Assembly: GCF_905397435.1 (NCBI RefSeq)
Contig: NZ_CAJPVI010000022.1
Location: forward strand, 1 to 64,000
Reading direction: 5' to 3'
DNA from: Cupriavidus numazuensis
GTDB lineage: Bacteria > Pseudomonadota > Gammaproteobacteria > Burkholderiales > Burkholderiaceae
DNA length: 64,000 bases
Shown here piece after piece: positions 54,291 through 63,940 of the stretch (within the stretch, counting starts at the first letter, position 1; every line of letters starts with the position of its first letter). A program made the translations under genes and the position numbers. Under the pieces are notes generated by a model that was given only the letters and a program-made list of their open reading frames with translations, ran no database searches and was not told where the DNA came from.

Positions 54291-55050
54291 GCGGCGCCTT
54301 TTTTGCCGGCTTTGCCGGCTGGCTCCTATTGTTGGGGCGGCGCAGTCGATCTTGGCAGGCGCCGCTGTTTCGCCGGCGTAGCCGGCGACTTACTCTTTTG
54401 TCCGAGCGACAAAAGAGTAAGCAGAAAAGCGCGTCGTTGCCGCTGGCCATCAATTCCACGGCGGCAGTCGTTCAAACGGCTTTGGACGCCTGCGATGGTG
54501 GTCAGTGGTTCAACCCTGCTACGCCATGTGAGTCAGAACCTGTGCCTCGCGCGGCACGACTTTTGGACGATCCCCAAGACGGACTCGGGTACAGCGTTTC
54601 AATAAGGTCAGGGGTGGGACGCCTTCGGCTGCGCTGCGCGCGCGTCGTCGTCTGGATGCGAGCTCATCAACGTCGCTGGCGCCCGAGGCCTGTTTCCTTT
54701 CTCTACGCGCATGCAAGCGCCGGCATCTTCACCGAGGCGTGGTTTGCCCTGGGCCTGCGTGCTCAGACTGGAGCTCTGCGCGTAGCGCAGCCGAAGGCGA
54801 TCACACGATATCGCTCGCAGCAGGGGCCACAGACGCTTGCAGGGCTCGTTCAATCAGCGCTGTATTCCTACCCACGGTGATGCCCCACGCGGCAGGCAGC
54901 GGAAATCCCCTCTGAAGCCCATACCCGTACAACACCCCTGGCACACTACGATAAAAATTCGCCCCTTTGGGGCAACCAAAACGCGTTTTTGGTTACTTTT
55001 GTCGCTCGGACAAAAGTGACTCGCCGGCTACGCCGGCGAAACAGCAGCGC
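54291..55050 (+). repeat. Repeat copy E: inverted-end intergenic element
   Basis: Core 54364-55045 (682 bases), very close to copy D in both ends and interior. The left hairpin is TTTTGTCCGAGCGACAAAA, the right one its inverse, ending GAAACAGC at 55045. The inner inverted pair is at 54620-54640 and about 54779-54799, the second arm with a mismatch. It lies between convergent genes (54252 and 55136). No supported gene. Confidence 0.83.
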
Positions 55051-55084
55051 ATGCCAAGAACATCAACAGGCCGCAAACGACAAA

Positions 55085-55114
55085 CGCCCCCGAGCCCTCC
55101 CAGGCCCGGGGGCG
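55085..55114 (-). terminator. Hairpin downstream of the GMC-sulfatase gene
   Basis: CGCCCCCGAGCC (55085-55096) pairs with GGCCCGGGGGCG (55103-55114), 11 of 12 positions, about 20 bases past the stop at 55136, followed on the minus strand by a GTTTGTCGTTTG stretch. Probable terminator. Confidence 0.65.
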
Positions 55115-55135
55115 CCTGCCCCATCCGTTACTCCA

Positions 55136-58100
55136 TCATCGCTTCAAATTCGGCGTAACAACCCCAAACGACGGATCAAACGTAGTCATCATCCCCATCA
55201 GATCACCAAGCTTGCCGCCATCCCCTTCAACCTTGACATCCCCCTGCGCCATCGCCGTCTTCAAATCCACCTGCCGCAGGTTGATACGATCCAACGTAGG
55301 CTTGGTCATGGTCACAGTGACATCCGCCTTCGGATGACGTGCCCCTTCCCGATACGTCAGCACCCCGTTCCGCAACGTCACTGCATAGGGCTTCTTCAGA
55401 TCCGAGAACACCCAGTTCAGCGTCATGTCGTGCCCTTGCGCCTTCTCTGAATCCAACCTCACACCCATGAAGTCGAAGAACATCGACGGCTCCAACGCGC
55501 GGATCATGTCGGCCGCATTGCGGCCCGGCAGCGGCCGCGTGCCATTGCGCAGTTCAGACGCCCCCATCAGATACATATTCCGCCACAGCGAACTCTCCGC
55601 CTGGTAGCCAAGCTGCTCGAGCGCATCGGCCTGCGCGTCGCGCGCGGCCTTGTTGTCGGGCTCCGCGAAGACAAGATGATTGCCGATCTCGGCCGCCCAC
55701 CGGTAGTCGCCCTTCTGCATCGCCGCCTGCATCTGCTTGAGCACGTTGTCCGCACCACCCATGGCTTCGACATAGCGCTTGCCGCCTTCAACCGGCGGCA
55801 GCGGATTCAGGTGCGCCGGGTTGCCGTCGTAGAAGCCGAGATAGCGCTGGTACACGGCCCGCGAATTGAAGCTCAGCGAGCCGTAGTACCCGCGCGTGTA
55901 CCACTTCTTCTCCAGGTTGCCCGGCAGCTTCTTCATGGCCTCGGAGATCTCCATGGGCGTCTTGCCTTCGTTCAGCAGATGCAGCGTGCGGTCGTTCAGG
56001 TACGTGTACATGTCGCGCTGGTCGGCCAGCAGGTTGCGGATGTTCTCGCCACCCCATGTCGGCCAGTTGTGCTGCGCTACCAGCACGTCGGCACGGTCGC
56101 CATAACGCACCAGGCTTTCGTCGAGGAACTTGCCCCAGGCCTTCGGATCGCGCACCAGTGCACCGCGCGGCGTCAGGATGTTGTGCATGGTGCGCGTGGC
56201 GTTCTCGGCCATGCACAGCACACGCATCTGCGGCAGGTAGAAGTTCATTTCCGCCGGCGCTTCGGTGCCCGGCGTGAACTGGAACTCGACTTCGACGCCA
56301 TCGATGCGGCGCGTCTCGTAAGGCTTGGTGATCAGCACGGTCGGTGCGATCAGGCTGAGGGTGCCGCCGATCGAGCCCGACTTGCCGATGCCGGTGTCAA
56401 GCTGGCCACGCTCGTTCCTGGGCACGCCGCTGCCGGCCTGGTAGAGCGCGCGGCGGAACATCGCATTGCCCGCGAACACGTTCTCGCTGGCGGCCTCGTG
56501 CATGAAGCCGTCGGGCGCGTAGATGGCCACCTTGCCGGCCTTCACGTCGGCTTCGTCCACCACGCCGCGCACGCCGCCAAAGTGATCGGCATGCGAATGG
56601 GTGTAGACCACCGCGACAACCGGCTTGCGTGGTCGATTGGCGTAGTAGAGATCAAGCGCCGCCTTTGCCGTCTCGGCGCTGGTCAGCGTATCGACCACGA
56701 TGATGCCGCGCTGTCCCTCGATGATCGTCATGTTCGCGAGATCGAGTCCGCGTACCTGGTAGACGCGGTCGGCGACGCGGAACAGGCCCGCGTAGTTGTT
56801 GAGCTGTGACTGGCGCCACAGGCTCGGGTTGACGCTGTCGGGCACCTTCGCCTGCGGGTCCGCCTTCACCTGCGGCTTCTGGTCTGCCACGCGAATCACG
56901 CCCCCATTCTGGCCGGAGCCTGCCGCGCCGCTGGCCGTCCAGGGCGTTTGCTGGAAATCATAGGTCGCGGTATCCCACACCACCCGCCCCTGCGCATCGT
57001 GGACCTGGCCACGGAATGGCGCGACCAGGCCGCGCTGCGCGGCCTCGTAATCGCCGCGGTCGTCGAACGGCAGCTGCTGCAGCACGGCGGCGTTGGCAGC
57101 GGCGGTGATAGCGCTGGCCGGCTTCTGCTGTGCAGTCACAGGCGCGTCCGCTGCTTGTGCGGAGGCAGCCAGAGCCAGTCCGGCGGCCAGGACGGTCATT
57201 CGATGATGACTGTTGCGGGCTGCGGGAGCGACGGCTTCGGGAGTTGCCGTCTGGGTGGCAGGCTGCGCCGCAACGGCACGCGGCTGGACGAAGACGCCGT
57301 CGCCGGCGCGCTTGATGCCGCGCACAAGGTCTGCGGCCTTTTCGCCGATCATGATCGCGGTCGCATTGGTGTTGCCGCCGATCAGCGTCGGCATGATCGA
57401 TGCATCGGCGATGCGAAGGCCTTCGACACCACGCACGCGCAGTTGCGGATCGACCACCGATGCAGCGTCGCTGCCCATGCGGCAGGTACCGATCGGATGG
57501 AAGATGACGTCGGTGCGCGCACGAATGAACTCGCGCACCGCGGCGTCGTCCGTGCCGTCGAAACGCAGGCCCGCATAGTTGTGCGGCTTCGCTCCCAGGC
57601 GCCGGAACGGCTGCTGGTCGAGAATGCGGCGCACGACGCGCAGCCCGGCAAGCATGCTTTCGACATCGCGCGCATCGGCCAGCAGGTTCTGGTCGATCCG
57701 CGGTGCCTGCCGCGCATCAGGCGACGCCAGCAGGACCTGGCCGCGGCTGTGCGGGCGCAGCACGCAGACATGCAGGCTGTAGCCATGCGCGCTGCGCGCG
57801 GCGGGATCGCTCAGTGCCGTGGAGAAATGCAGCTGCAGATCCGGGTCCGCGAGCGACGGGTCGCTCTTGATGAAGCCACCGGTCTCCGCGATGTTCGATG
57901 CGAACATGCCGAAGCGCTCACGCTTGTAGCGGCGCCACTCGCCGTACAGCCGGATCGCGCCGCGCACGCTGAACGCGTACAGGTCAGTGCTGAACACGCG
58001 CTCCTGCACCTTGAGGTTCGGATGCTCCTGCAGATTCTGGCCGACACCGGGCGCGTCATGCACCACGGGGATGCCGTGCGAGCGCAGATGCGCGGCGGGG

Positions 58101-58936
58101 CCGATGCCCGACACCATCAGCAGCTGCGCGGAGCCGAACGTGCCGCCGCTGAGGATCACCTCGCGGCGCGCGCGCAGCGTGACCTGCTCGCCGCCACGCT
58201 CGACCAGCACGCCCACCGCACGCTTGCCTTCGAACACGATGCGCAGGGCCTGCGTGTCGGTCAGCACGGCCAGGTTGTCGCGGCCGCCGTTGATCGATTG
58301 CTTGTTGCCCTGGTGCAAGTAGGCGCGTGCGGCATTCCAGCGCTCGCCGTCGCGCTGCGTACGCTGGTAGAAGCCGACGCCCTCCTGCTCTGCGCCATTG
58401 AAATCGGGGTTGTAGCGCAGGCCAGCGCATTCGGCGGCCTGCAGGAAGCGGCGGTCGAACGGATTGGTCGAACGCGTATCGACTACGTCCAGCGGACCCT
58501 GGCCACCATGCCAGGCGTCTTCGGCCTGGCCACCGAGTCGCTCGTTGCGCTCGGAACGCTTGAAGTACGGCAGTACGTCTTCCCAGCCCCAACCGTCGCA
58601 ACCGTCCCCGGCCCAGCGTTCGTAGTCCGACGGGACGCCGCGGATGTAGATCATGCCGTTGATCGACGAGCTGCCGCCCAGGCCCTTGCCGCGCGGCTGG
58701 TAACCGACGCGCCCGTTGAGTGCCGGCTGCGGCTCCGTGGCGTAGCCGTAGTTGAACGGGCCCGGCTTCGGTACCGTGGAGGCGATGCCGATGGGAATCG
58801 TGATCGCGGGGTTGAAGTCGTGGCCGCCGGCTTCCAGCAGGGCGACGCTGCCCGCGCGGCTATCCGCGAGGCGGGCTGCTACGGCACAGCCGGCAGAACC
58901 CGCGCCAATCACGATGTAATCGTACTGCTCTTGCAT
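55136..58936 (-). CDS. GMC oxidoreductase fused in frame to an alkyl sulfatase
   Basis: One uninterrupted 1266-residue frame. Residues 1-545 are a complete GMC flavoprotein alcohol dehydrogenase (YIVIGAGSAGCAVAARLAD, GKGLGGSSSINGMIYIRG, FHPIGTCRMG, GGNTNATAIMIGEKAADLV). After an Ala/Pro-rich stretch (546-579) comes MTVLAAGLALAASAQAADA, a perfect signal peptide with its own Met580 (base 57199). It is followed by an SdsA1-type alkyl sulfatase with metal motif THSHADHFGG (His780) and a C-terminal SCP2-like domain. The sulfatase alone would be 687 residues, normal for the family. Either a true fusion, or two products with translation restarting inside; no clear ribosome site precedes 57199. The sulfatase would release an alcohol that the GMC half could oxidise. 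Confidence 0.8.
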   Translation of the reverse strand: MQEQYDYIVIGAGSAGCAVAARLADSRAGSVALLEAGGHDFNPAITIPIGIASTVPKPGPFNYGYATEPQPALNGRVGYQPRGKGLGGSSSINGMIYIRGVPSDYERWAGDGCDGWGWEDVLPYFKRSERNERLGGQAEDAWHGGQGPLDVVDTRSTNPFDRRFLQAAECAGLRYNPDFNGAEQEGVGFYQRTQRDGERWNAARAYLHQGNKQSINGGRDNLAVLTDTQALRIVFEGKRAVGVLVERGGEQVTLRARREVILSGGTFGSAQLLMVSGIGPAAHLRSHGIPVVHDAPGVGQNLQEHPNLKVQERVFSTDLYAFSVRGAIRLYGEWRRYKRERFGMFASNIAETGGFIKSDPSLADPDLQLHFSTALSDPAARSAHGYSLHVCVLRPHSRGQVLLASPDARQAPRIDQNLLADARDVESMLAGLRVVRRILDQQPFRRLGAKPHNYAGLRFDGTDDAAVREFIRARTDVIFHPIGTCRMGSDAASVVDPQLRVRGVEGLRIADASIMPTLIGGNTNATAIMIGEKAADLVRGIKRAGDGVFVQPRAVAAQPATQTATPEAVAPAARNSHHRMTVLAAGLALAASAQAADAPVTAQQKPASAITAAANAAVLQQLPFDDRGDYEAAQRGLVAPFRGQVHDAQGRVVWDTATYDFQQTPWTASGAAGSGQNGGVIRVADQKPQVKADPQAKVPDSVNPSLWRQSQLNNYAGLFRVADRVYQVRGLDLANMTIIEGQRGIIVVDTLTSAETAKAALDLYYANRPRKPVVAVVYTHSHADHFGGVRGVVDEADVKAGKVAIYAPDGFMHEAASENVFAGNAMFRRALYQAGSGVPRNERGQLDTGIGKSGSIGGTLSLIAPTVLITKPYETRRIDGVEVEFQFTPGTEAPAEMNFYLPQMRVLCMAENATRTMHNILTPRGALVRDPKAWGKFLDESLVRYGDRADVLVAQHNWPTWGGENIRNLLADQRDMYTYLNDRTLHLLNEGKTPMEISEAMKKLPGNLEKKWYTRGYYGSLSFNSRAVYQRYLGFYDGNPAHLNPLPPVEGGKRYVEAMGGADNVLKQMQAAMQKGDYRWAAEIGNHLVFAEPDNKAARDAQADALEQLGYQAESSLWRNMYLMGASELRNGTRPLPGRNAADMIRALEPSMFFDFMGVRLDSEKAQGHDMTLNWVFSDLKKPYAVTLRNGVLTYREGARHPKADVTVTMTKPTLDRINLRQVDLKTAMAQGDVKVEGDGGKLGDLMGMMTTFDPSFGVVTPNLKR

Positions 58937-58968
58937 GTCTGTCTCTCGTTGGAATCTTGAGTGGCGAC

Positions 58969-59847
58969 TCACGTCGTCTCTTTCTCTTCGCGCAGCACGC
59001 GCGGCAGCGAATCTAGATGGAAGCCATCGAACGGCACGCAGCGGTCGTGCGGCCTGAGCTTCCAGAACGGGCGCTCCGTCGACCCGCCACCATCGATGCG
59101 CAGGCACGCGCCGGTGATGAATGCCGCGGCGGGCGACAGCAGGTAGACGATGGCCGACGACACTTCGGCCACGTTGCCGTACCGCTGCATCGGCACCTTC
59201 GACGCATAGGCGCGGATCATGGTTGCCTGCGCTTCGCCGTAGTTGTCGAAGCCGCTCGACGCGATCATCCCGGGCGCCACGCTGTTCACGCGCACGCCGG
59301 AACAGGCCCACTCGTACGACGCGGTCTCGGTCAGCGTGTTCATGCCGGTACGTGCCGAGCCGGAATGCGCGAAGCCGGGCAAGCCGCGATAGATGCTCGC
59401 GGTGACATTGACAATGGCGCCGCCATGCGCCTTCATCCAGCGCGCATAGACTTCGCGCATGAACACGAAGCCGCCGGTCAGGTTGTTGCGTACGACGGCT
59501 TCGAAGCCCTTGGTCGCCATGTCTTCCATGGCGCCGTAATACTGGCCGCCCGCGTTGTTGACCAGCCCGTCGATACGGCCGTGCGCGGCCAGCACCGCCT
59601 CGACCGTGGCGACCACAGCAGCTTCGTCGCGGATGTCGCAGGCATGGATCGACACCGTGCCTCCGTCCTCGACGATCTCCGCCTGCACGGCCTCCAGCTT
59701 CGCCACATTGCGGCCGATGATGGCCACGCGCGCGCCAAGCGAAGCGAGTTCGTGCGCGGTGCAACGGCCGATGCCACTGCCGCCCCCAGTCACGATCACG
59801 GTACGGCCTTCGAACGCGCCGGGCCGGAACATCGATCGATAGCTCAC
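58969..59847 (-). CDS. PECR/AtuG-like SDR
   Basis: A 292-residue SDR starting with GTG at 59847, supported by AGGAGG upstream (the next ATG is five codons in). TGGGSGIG, NNAGGQYY and the C-terminal GACLRIDGGGS are normal. The catalytic region reads FAHSGSARTGMNTLTE, without Tyr-x-x-x-Lys, as in peroxisomal trans-2-enoyl-CoA reductase and the citronellol-pathway protein AtuG. It lies between the Bug receptor and the GMC-sulfatase gene on one strand, with 32 and 40 base gaps, so these three are probably one operon. Confidence 0.85.
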   Translation of the reverse strand: MSYRSMFRPGAFEGRTVIVTGGGSGIGRCTAHELASLGARVAIIGRNVAKLEAVQAEIVEDGGTVSIHACDIRDEAAVVATVEAVLAAHGRIDGLVNNAGGQYYGAMEDMATKGFEAVVRNNLTGGFVFMREVYARWMKAHGGAIVNVTASIYRGLPGFAHSGSARTGMNTLTETASYEWACSGVRVNSVAPGMIASSGFDNYGEAQATMIRAYASKVPMQRYGNVAEVSSAIVYLLSPAAAFITGACLRIDGGGSTERPFWKLRPHDRCVPFDGFHLDSLPRVLREEKETT

Positions 59848-59887
59848 ACCTGCCCCTCCTGCCCTGCTTGCGGCGTTGCCATGGCAA

Positions 59888-60895
59888 TCACTCAGGCTGC
59901 ATGCCGGCGGCCGCGATCATGCGCTGCCAGAGCTTCTGATCGTCGGTGACGGCCTTGGCGAGTTCGGCGGGGTTGCCAGGGCTTGGCATCGAGCCGCGGC
60001 CTTCGTAGTGCGCCATGGCCTCCGGCGACGTGACGAATTCCAGCGACAAGCGCGAGAGTTTTTCCACGATCGGTGCGGGCGTGCCGGCCGGTGCGAACAG
60101 CCCGAACCAGTTGATCCGCGCCAGTCCTTCGACCATGGCCGGGTCCTGCAGGCCTGCTTCGGCCAGCGTCGGCACCTGATCGAGAACTGGGACGCGCTTC
60201 GGCGTCACCATGGCCAGTGGCCTGAGCCTGCCTGCACGGATATGGCCAAGCACGGTCGAGAACTCGACGATGCTGTAATCCACTTGCCCGCCGATCAGGT
60301 CGGTGATGAGGCCCGAGGCGCTCTTGTAAGGCACATCGGCAACCTGGATGCCGGCCGAGCGGCTGAACGCCGTGCCCATGACGCGATAGCCGGTGCTGAC
60401 CGAACCAAAGTTGAGCACACCAGGCTTGGCCTTGGCCGCAGCCACCAGCTCGGCAACCGACTTGTAGGGAGAGTTGCCGGGCGCCACCAGCACCAGCGAC
60501 ACGGACGCCAGGCGCGCCACCGGCGCGAAATCCTTCTTCGGGTTGTAAGGCAGGCGCTTGAAGAGGTAGGGATTGGCGGACATCGAACTGGACGATGTCA
60601 GCAGCAGCGTGTAGCCGTCCGGCGCCGACTTGGCCACGTAGTCCGTACCGATGATCAGGTTGCCGCCAGGCCGGTTTTCGACCACGACACTCTGGCCGAG
60701 GCGCTGGCCCATGTACTTGGCCAGCAGGCGCGTGTAGTCGTCGACGACCGTGCCCGGACTGGTGATCGACACGATCTTCACCGGACGCTCCGGAAAGCCC
60801 TGAGCGCGTGCATCCGGCAGCAGCGCCAGCATCGCGCCGCCGACGCCGGCCCGCAGGATGCGGCGGCGGTCTGCCGAACTGAGTGCGTGGTCCAT
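59888..60895 (-). CDS. Bug-family periplasmic receptor with Tat-like signal
   Basis: A 335-residue receptor. The N-terminus carries twin arginines (DRRRILRAGVGGAMLALL) before a DARAQG cleavage site, suggesting Tat export rather than Sec. The mature part, FPERPVKIVSITSPGTVVDDYTRLLAKY, ENRPGGNLIIGTDYV and FAPAGTPAPIVEKL, is closely similar to the receptor at 7396-8382. GAGGAGA precedes the ATG. It heads the minus-strand run receptor, SDR, GMC-sulfatase, so an alkyl sulfate or its product is a possible ligand, by context only. Confidence 0.9.
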   Translation of the reverse strand: MDHALSSADRRRILRAGVGGAMLALLPDARAQGFPERPVKIVSITSPGTVVDDYTRLLAKYMGQRLGQSVVVENRPGGNLIIGTDYVAKSAPDGYTLLLTSSSSMSANPYLFKRLPYNPKKDFAPVARLASVSLVLVAPGNSPYKSVAELVAAAKAKPGVLNFGSVSTGYRVMGTAFSRSAGIQVADVPYKSASGLITDLIGGQVDYSIVEFSTVLGHIRAGRLRPLAMVTPKRVPVLDQVPTLAEAGLQDPAMVEGLARINWFGLFAPAGTPAPIVEKLSRLSLEFVTSPEAMAHYEGRGSMPSPGNPAELAKAVTDDQKLWQRMIAAAGMQPE

Positions 60896-61252
60896 CTTTG
60901 TCTCCTCTCTTTTATTGGCAAGTCGTTTGGTGCCCGCCCCGGCCGTCTTCGCCGCACGCTCTGCGCCATGGGCTGTGTCGCGATTCCATGCAGAGTTGCC
61001 GCTGCCGCTTCAGTCGTTGCTGCCGCACCCATTTGCATGCATGGCGGATGGAAGTCCTCAGGCAGCCATGGTCATCCCCGCCCACGAACTTCGCCCCACC
61101 CAACGCGGGGAGCCGGGCCTCCGACGGCCAGAAGGCGTGTTTCAAATGAAACGGCACATCGTGATGATTCGCCGCTGGCCGTGGCCGGCGCATACCCGAC
61201 ATCGCAGCGGGCCCGCGCCTTCTGACACACCTGAATCTATTGATGACGCCTT

Positions 61253-61266
61253 TTTGTACGTACAAA
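61253..61266. promoter_or_regulatory. Palindromic operator 1, TGTACGTACA core
   Basis: TTTGTACGTACAAA, a perfect palindrome. Shares its ten-base core with the site at 61373-61390, 122 bases away centre to centre, in the spacer between divergent Bug and acyl-CoA dehydrogenase genes. No candidate regulator gene is complete in this part of the window. Confidence 0.6.
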
Positions 61267-61372
61267 TATCACCTGGATGATGCACCTTCCAATCGATCAG
61301 GATGGAACTTAATCCACACTAATCTCCGTGCACCTCCAAGATTTCTTGCAATTTCCTCCTAAGCGGCTCCAT

Positions 61373-61390
61373 ACTATGTACGTACATAGT
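61373..61390. promoter_or_regulatory. Palindromic operator 2, TGTACGTACA core
   Basis: ACTATGTACGTACATAGT, an 18-base perfect palindrome about 45 bases before the GTG start at 61436. It overlaps a TACTAT that could serve as a promoter -10 box, consistent with repression of the acyl-CoA dehydrogenase gene. Confidence 0.65.
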
Positions 61391-61435
61391 GCCGAGATAA
61401 AGGCGACCAGATACCGGAGACGGAAGGAGCAAGAG

Positions 61436-62602
61436 GTGCAGAGACTGACCGAAGAACGCCGCATGATCCAGGAGGCCGCGCGCCAGTTCACGATGGAGCG
61501 CGTGCTGCCCATCGCCAACAAGCTGGACCCCGAGAAGGGCCAGATCCCGCGCGAGCTGATCGACGAGATGGCCGAGCTCGGCTACTTCGGCATCCTGATT
61601 CCCGAGGAATACGGCGGCCTGGGCCTCGGTGCCTATGAGTACTGCCTGGTCGCGGAGCAACTGTCGCGCGGCTGGATGAGCGTCGGCAGCTTGATCGCAC
61701 GTGGCAACGGCCTGATCGGCGCGCTCAAGGGCCTGTCGCCCGAACGCAAGGCCGAATACCTGCCGCGCATGGCGCGGGGCGAATTCCTCGGTGCGTTCTC
61801 GCTGTCGGAGCCCAACGCGGGCTCCGACGTGGCCAACATCTCGTGCCGCGCCGTGCGCGACGGCGATGACTGGCTGATCACCGGCAACAAGTACTGGTGC
61901 ACGTTTGCCGACGAGGCCGACTTCATCCTCGTGATTTGCCGTACCGACCCGGTCATCGATCCGAAAGCACGCCACAAGGGCCTGTCGGCCTTCATGGTGG
62001 AAAAGCCGCGTGGCGAACTGCCCGAGGGTGTCAAGGGCAGCGTGATCCCCAAGATCGGCTACCACGGCTGGACCACCTGGGAACTCGCGTTCGACGGCTG
62101 CCGCGTGCCGCATTCGAAGATGGTTGGCGAGGAAGGCAAGGCGTTCTACCTGACCACGGCCGGGCTTGAGACTGCACGGGCTCACACTGCCGCGCGCTCG
62201 ATCGGCCTTGCACAAGGCAGTCTCGAGGACTCCATTCAATACGCGAAGGACCGCAATCAGTTCGGCAATCCGATCGGCAACTTCCAGGCAATCCGCTTCA
62301 AGCTCGCCGACATGGCCACGCAGATCGAGGCCTCGCGCGCGCTGCTCTACACGGTGTGCGAGAAGATCGACGAAGGCGTGCGCGCCGACACCGAAGCGTC
62401 GATGGTCAAGCTGTTCGCGAGCGAGATGTGCGAGCGCGTGACCAGCGAAGGCCTGCAGATCCACGGCGGCGCGGGCTACACCACGCACTTCGCGGCCGAG
62501 CGCTACTGGCGCGATGCGCGCCTGACCAAGATCTTCGAAGGCACCTCCGAGATCCAGATGCGCATCATCTCCGATGCCATGCTGGGCAAGATCGCGGCCT
62601 GA
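61436..62602 (+). CDS. Acyl-CoA dehydrogenase
   Basis: A 388-residue FAD enzyme. The start is a GTG at 61436 with AAGGAG six bases before it; the frame is open to an earlier ATG at 61328, but that start would place the operator palindrome inside the gene. Motifs: LIPEEYGGLGLGAYEY, FSLSEPNAGSDVANISC, GNKYWCTFADEADF, LQIHGGAGYTTHFAAERYWRD, and KIFEGTSEIQMR with the catalytic Glu. It is followed after 13 bases by the CoA-transferase gene, so the two are co-transcribed. Confidence 0.92.
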   Translation: MQRLTEERRMIQEAARQFTMERVLPIANKLDPEKGQIPRELIDEMAELGYFGILIPEEYGGLGLGAYEYCLVAEQLSRGWMSVGSLIARGNGLIGALKGLSPERKAEYLPRMARGEFLGAFSLSEPNAGSDVANISCRAVRDGDDWLITGNKYWCTFADEADFILVICRTDPVIDPKARHKGLSAFMVEKPRGELPEGVKGSVIPKIGYHGWTTWELAFDGCRVPHSKMVGEEGKAFYLTTAGLETARAHTAARSIGLAQGSLEDSIQYAKDRNQFGNPIGNFQAIRFKLADMATQIEASRALLYTVCEKIDEGVRADTEASMVKLFASEMCERVTSEGLQIHGGAGYTTHFAAERYWRDARLTKIFEGTSEIQMRIISDAMLGKIAA

Positions 62603-62615
62603 ACGGGAGCCCGAA

Positions 62616-63845
62616 GTGCAGACTCAAGCCAAACCCGCCGGGGCGCTTGCCGGCCTGCGCGTGATCGACCTCACGCAGATGCTGGCCGGCCCCTTTTGCA
62701 CGCAGATCCTCGCTGACCACGGCGCCGATGTGATCAAGGTCGAAGCGATGACGGGCGACGGCACGCGCGTGACCGGCCCGTTCTGCGCCGATGACGCGAT
62801 GCGCGACTTCGGCGGCTATTTCCAGAGCGTCAACCGCAACAAGCGCTCCATCGCCGTCGACCTGAAGACCGAAGCGGGCCGGGACGTCCTGCGCGCGCTG
62901 ATCGACAAGGCCGATATCGTCGTCGAGAACTTCCGTGCCGGCGTGATGGACCGCCTCGGCTTTGCCTACGAAACGCTGCGCCAGACCAACCCGCGGCTGA
63001 TCTACGGCACAGTGCGCGGCTTTGGCGATCCGCGCAGCGGCGAAAGCCCGTATGCGCAATGGCCGGCGTATGACGTGGTCTCGCAGGCCATGGGCGGCAT
63101 GATGGGCATCACCGGCCCGGATCGTTGCACGCCGACCAAGATCGGTCCGGGCGTAGGCGACACCATTCCGGCGCTGATGCTTTGCATCGGCATCCTCGCG
63201 GCCGTCAACCGCGTGCGCGAAACCGGACAGGGCCAGTTCGTCGACGTGGCCATGACCGATGCGGTGCTGGCCATGTGCGAGCGCATCGTCTACCAGAACT
63301 CGTACACCGGCGAAGTGGCCGCACCGGAAGGCAACCGCCACCCGCTGCTGTGCCCGTTCGGCCTGTTCCGCGCGCGTGACGGCCATGTCTCGATTGCCTG
63401 CGCGACCGATGCATTCTGGGAAAAGCTGGCCGTGGCGATCGGCCGTCCCGACATGGCGACGGACCCGGACTTCGCAACCAATGCCGCGCGCGTGCAGCGC
63501 CAGCAGCAGGTGATCGAGGCGATCGAAGCTTTTACCTCGGTGCGGACCAAGGAAGAGATTGCCATCGCGCTGGGCGGCAAGGTGCCCTTCGGCCCGGTCT
63601 ATACGTCGGCCGAGATATTCGCGGACAGGCACTACGCGGTGCGCGACATGATCGTCGAAGTGGAGCAACCGGGATCGGCCACTCCAGTCAAGATCGCCGG
63701 CGTACCGATCAAGCTCAGCGAAACCCCGGGCGCGGTGCGCACGCGCGCGCCGATGCTGGGTGAGCACACCGAAGAGATCCTGTTCGGCGCCGGCTACGTC
63801 GAGGACGACATCCGGCGTCTGCGGCAGGAAGGCGCAGTGCGGTAA
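62616..63845 (+). CDS. Class III (CaiB/BaiF) acyl-CoA:carboxylate CoA-transferase
   Basis: A 409-residue family III CoA-transferase that moves CoA between acids. The start is GTG at 62616 behind GGGAGC. Motifs: RVIDLTQMLAGPFCTQILADHGADVIKVE, VDLKTEAGRDVL, AYDVVSQAMGGMMGITG, and PGVGDTIPAL with the Asp that forms the acyl-anhydride in formyl-CoA transferase. The racemase GHD motif is absent (YDV instead), separating it from the protein at 292-1437. It probably activates the acid whose CoA ester the upstream dehydrogenase oxidises. Confidence 0.92.
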   Translation: MQTQAKPAGALAGLRVIDLTQMLAGPFCTQILADHGADVIKVEAMTGDGTRVTGPFCADDAMRDFGGYFQSVNRNKRSIAVDLKTEAGRDVLRALIDKADIVVENFRAGVMDRLGFAYETLRQTNPRLIYGTVRGFGDPRSGESPYAQWPAYDVVSQAMGGMMGITGPDRCTPTKIGPGVGDTIPALMLCIGILAAVNRVRETGQGQFVDVAMTDAVLAMCERIVYQNSYTGEVAAPEGNRHPLLCPFGLFRARDGHVSIACATDAFWEKLAVAIGRPDMATDPDFATNAARVQRQQQVIEAIEAFTSVRTKEEIAIALGGKVPFGPVYTSAEIFADRHYAVRDMIVEVEQPGSATPVKIAGVPIKLSETPGAVRTRAPMLGEHTEEILFGAGYVEDDIRRLRQEGAVR

Positions 63846-63863
63846 GGCAGGACTGAAGTGAAA

Positions 63864-63892
63864 CAGGCGGCACCCGCCCCGGGGGCCGCCTG
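63864..63892 (+). terminator. Hairpin after CoA-transferase gene
   Basis: CAGGCGGC at 63864-63871 pairs with GCCGCCTG at 63885-63892, 18 bases past the stop. GC-rich stem without a clear T-run. Confidence 0.6.
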
Positions 63893-63940
63893 TGGACGGC
63901 AAACGTATAGCCAGGCAGATTCCCCTTGCCTATCCCTCGA

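Larger units (their letters stand above)
60896..61435. other. Divergent intergenic region with two palindromes
   Basis: No gene recognised in this 540-base spacer. It contains two palindromes with the same TGTACGTACA core (61253-61266 and 61373-61390) in an AT-richer zone next to the plus-strand gene. Confidence 0.6.

Noticed and set aside
58969..59847. Missing YxxxK in the SDR before the GMC-sulfatase as a novelty
   Set aside because: The AHSGSARTG form is the normal pattern of the PECR/AtuG-like subgroup, so it is expected.
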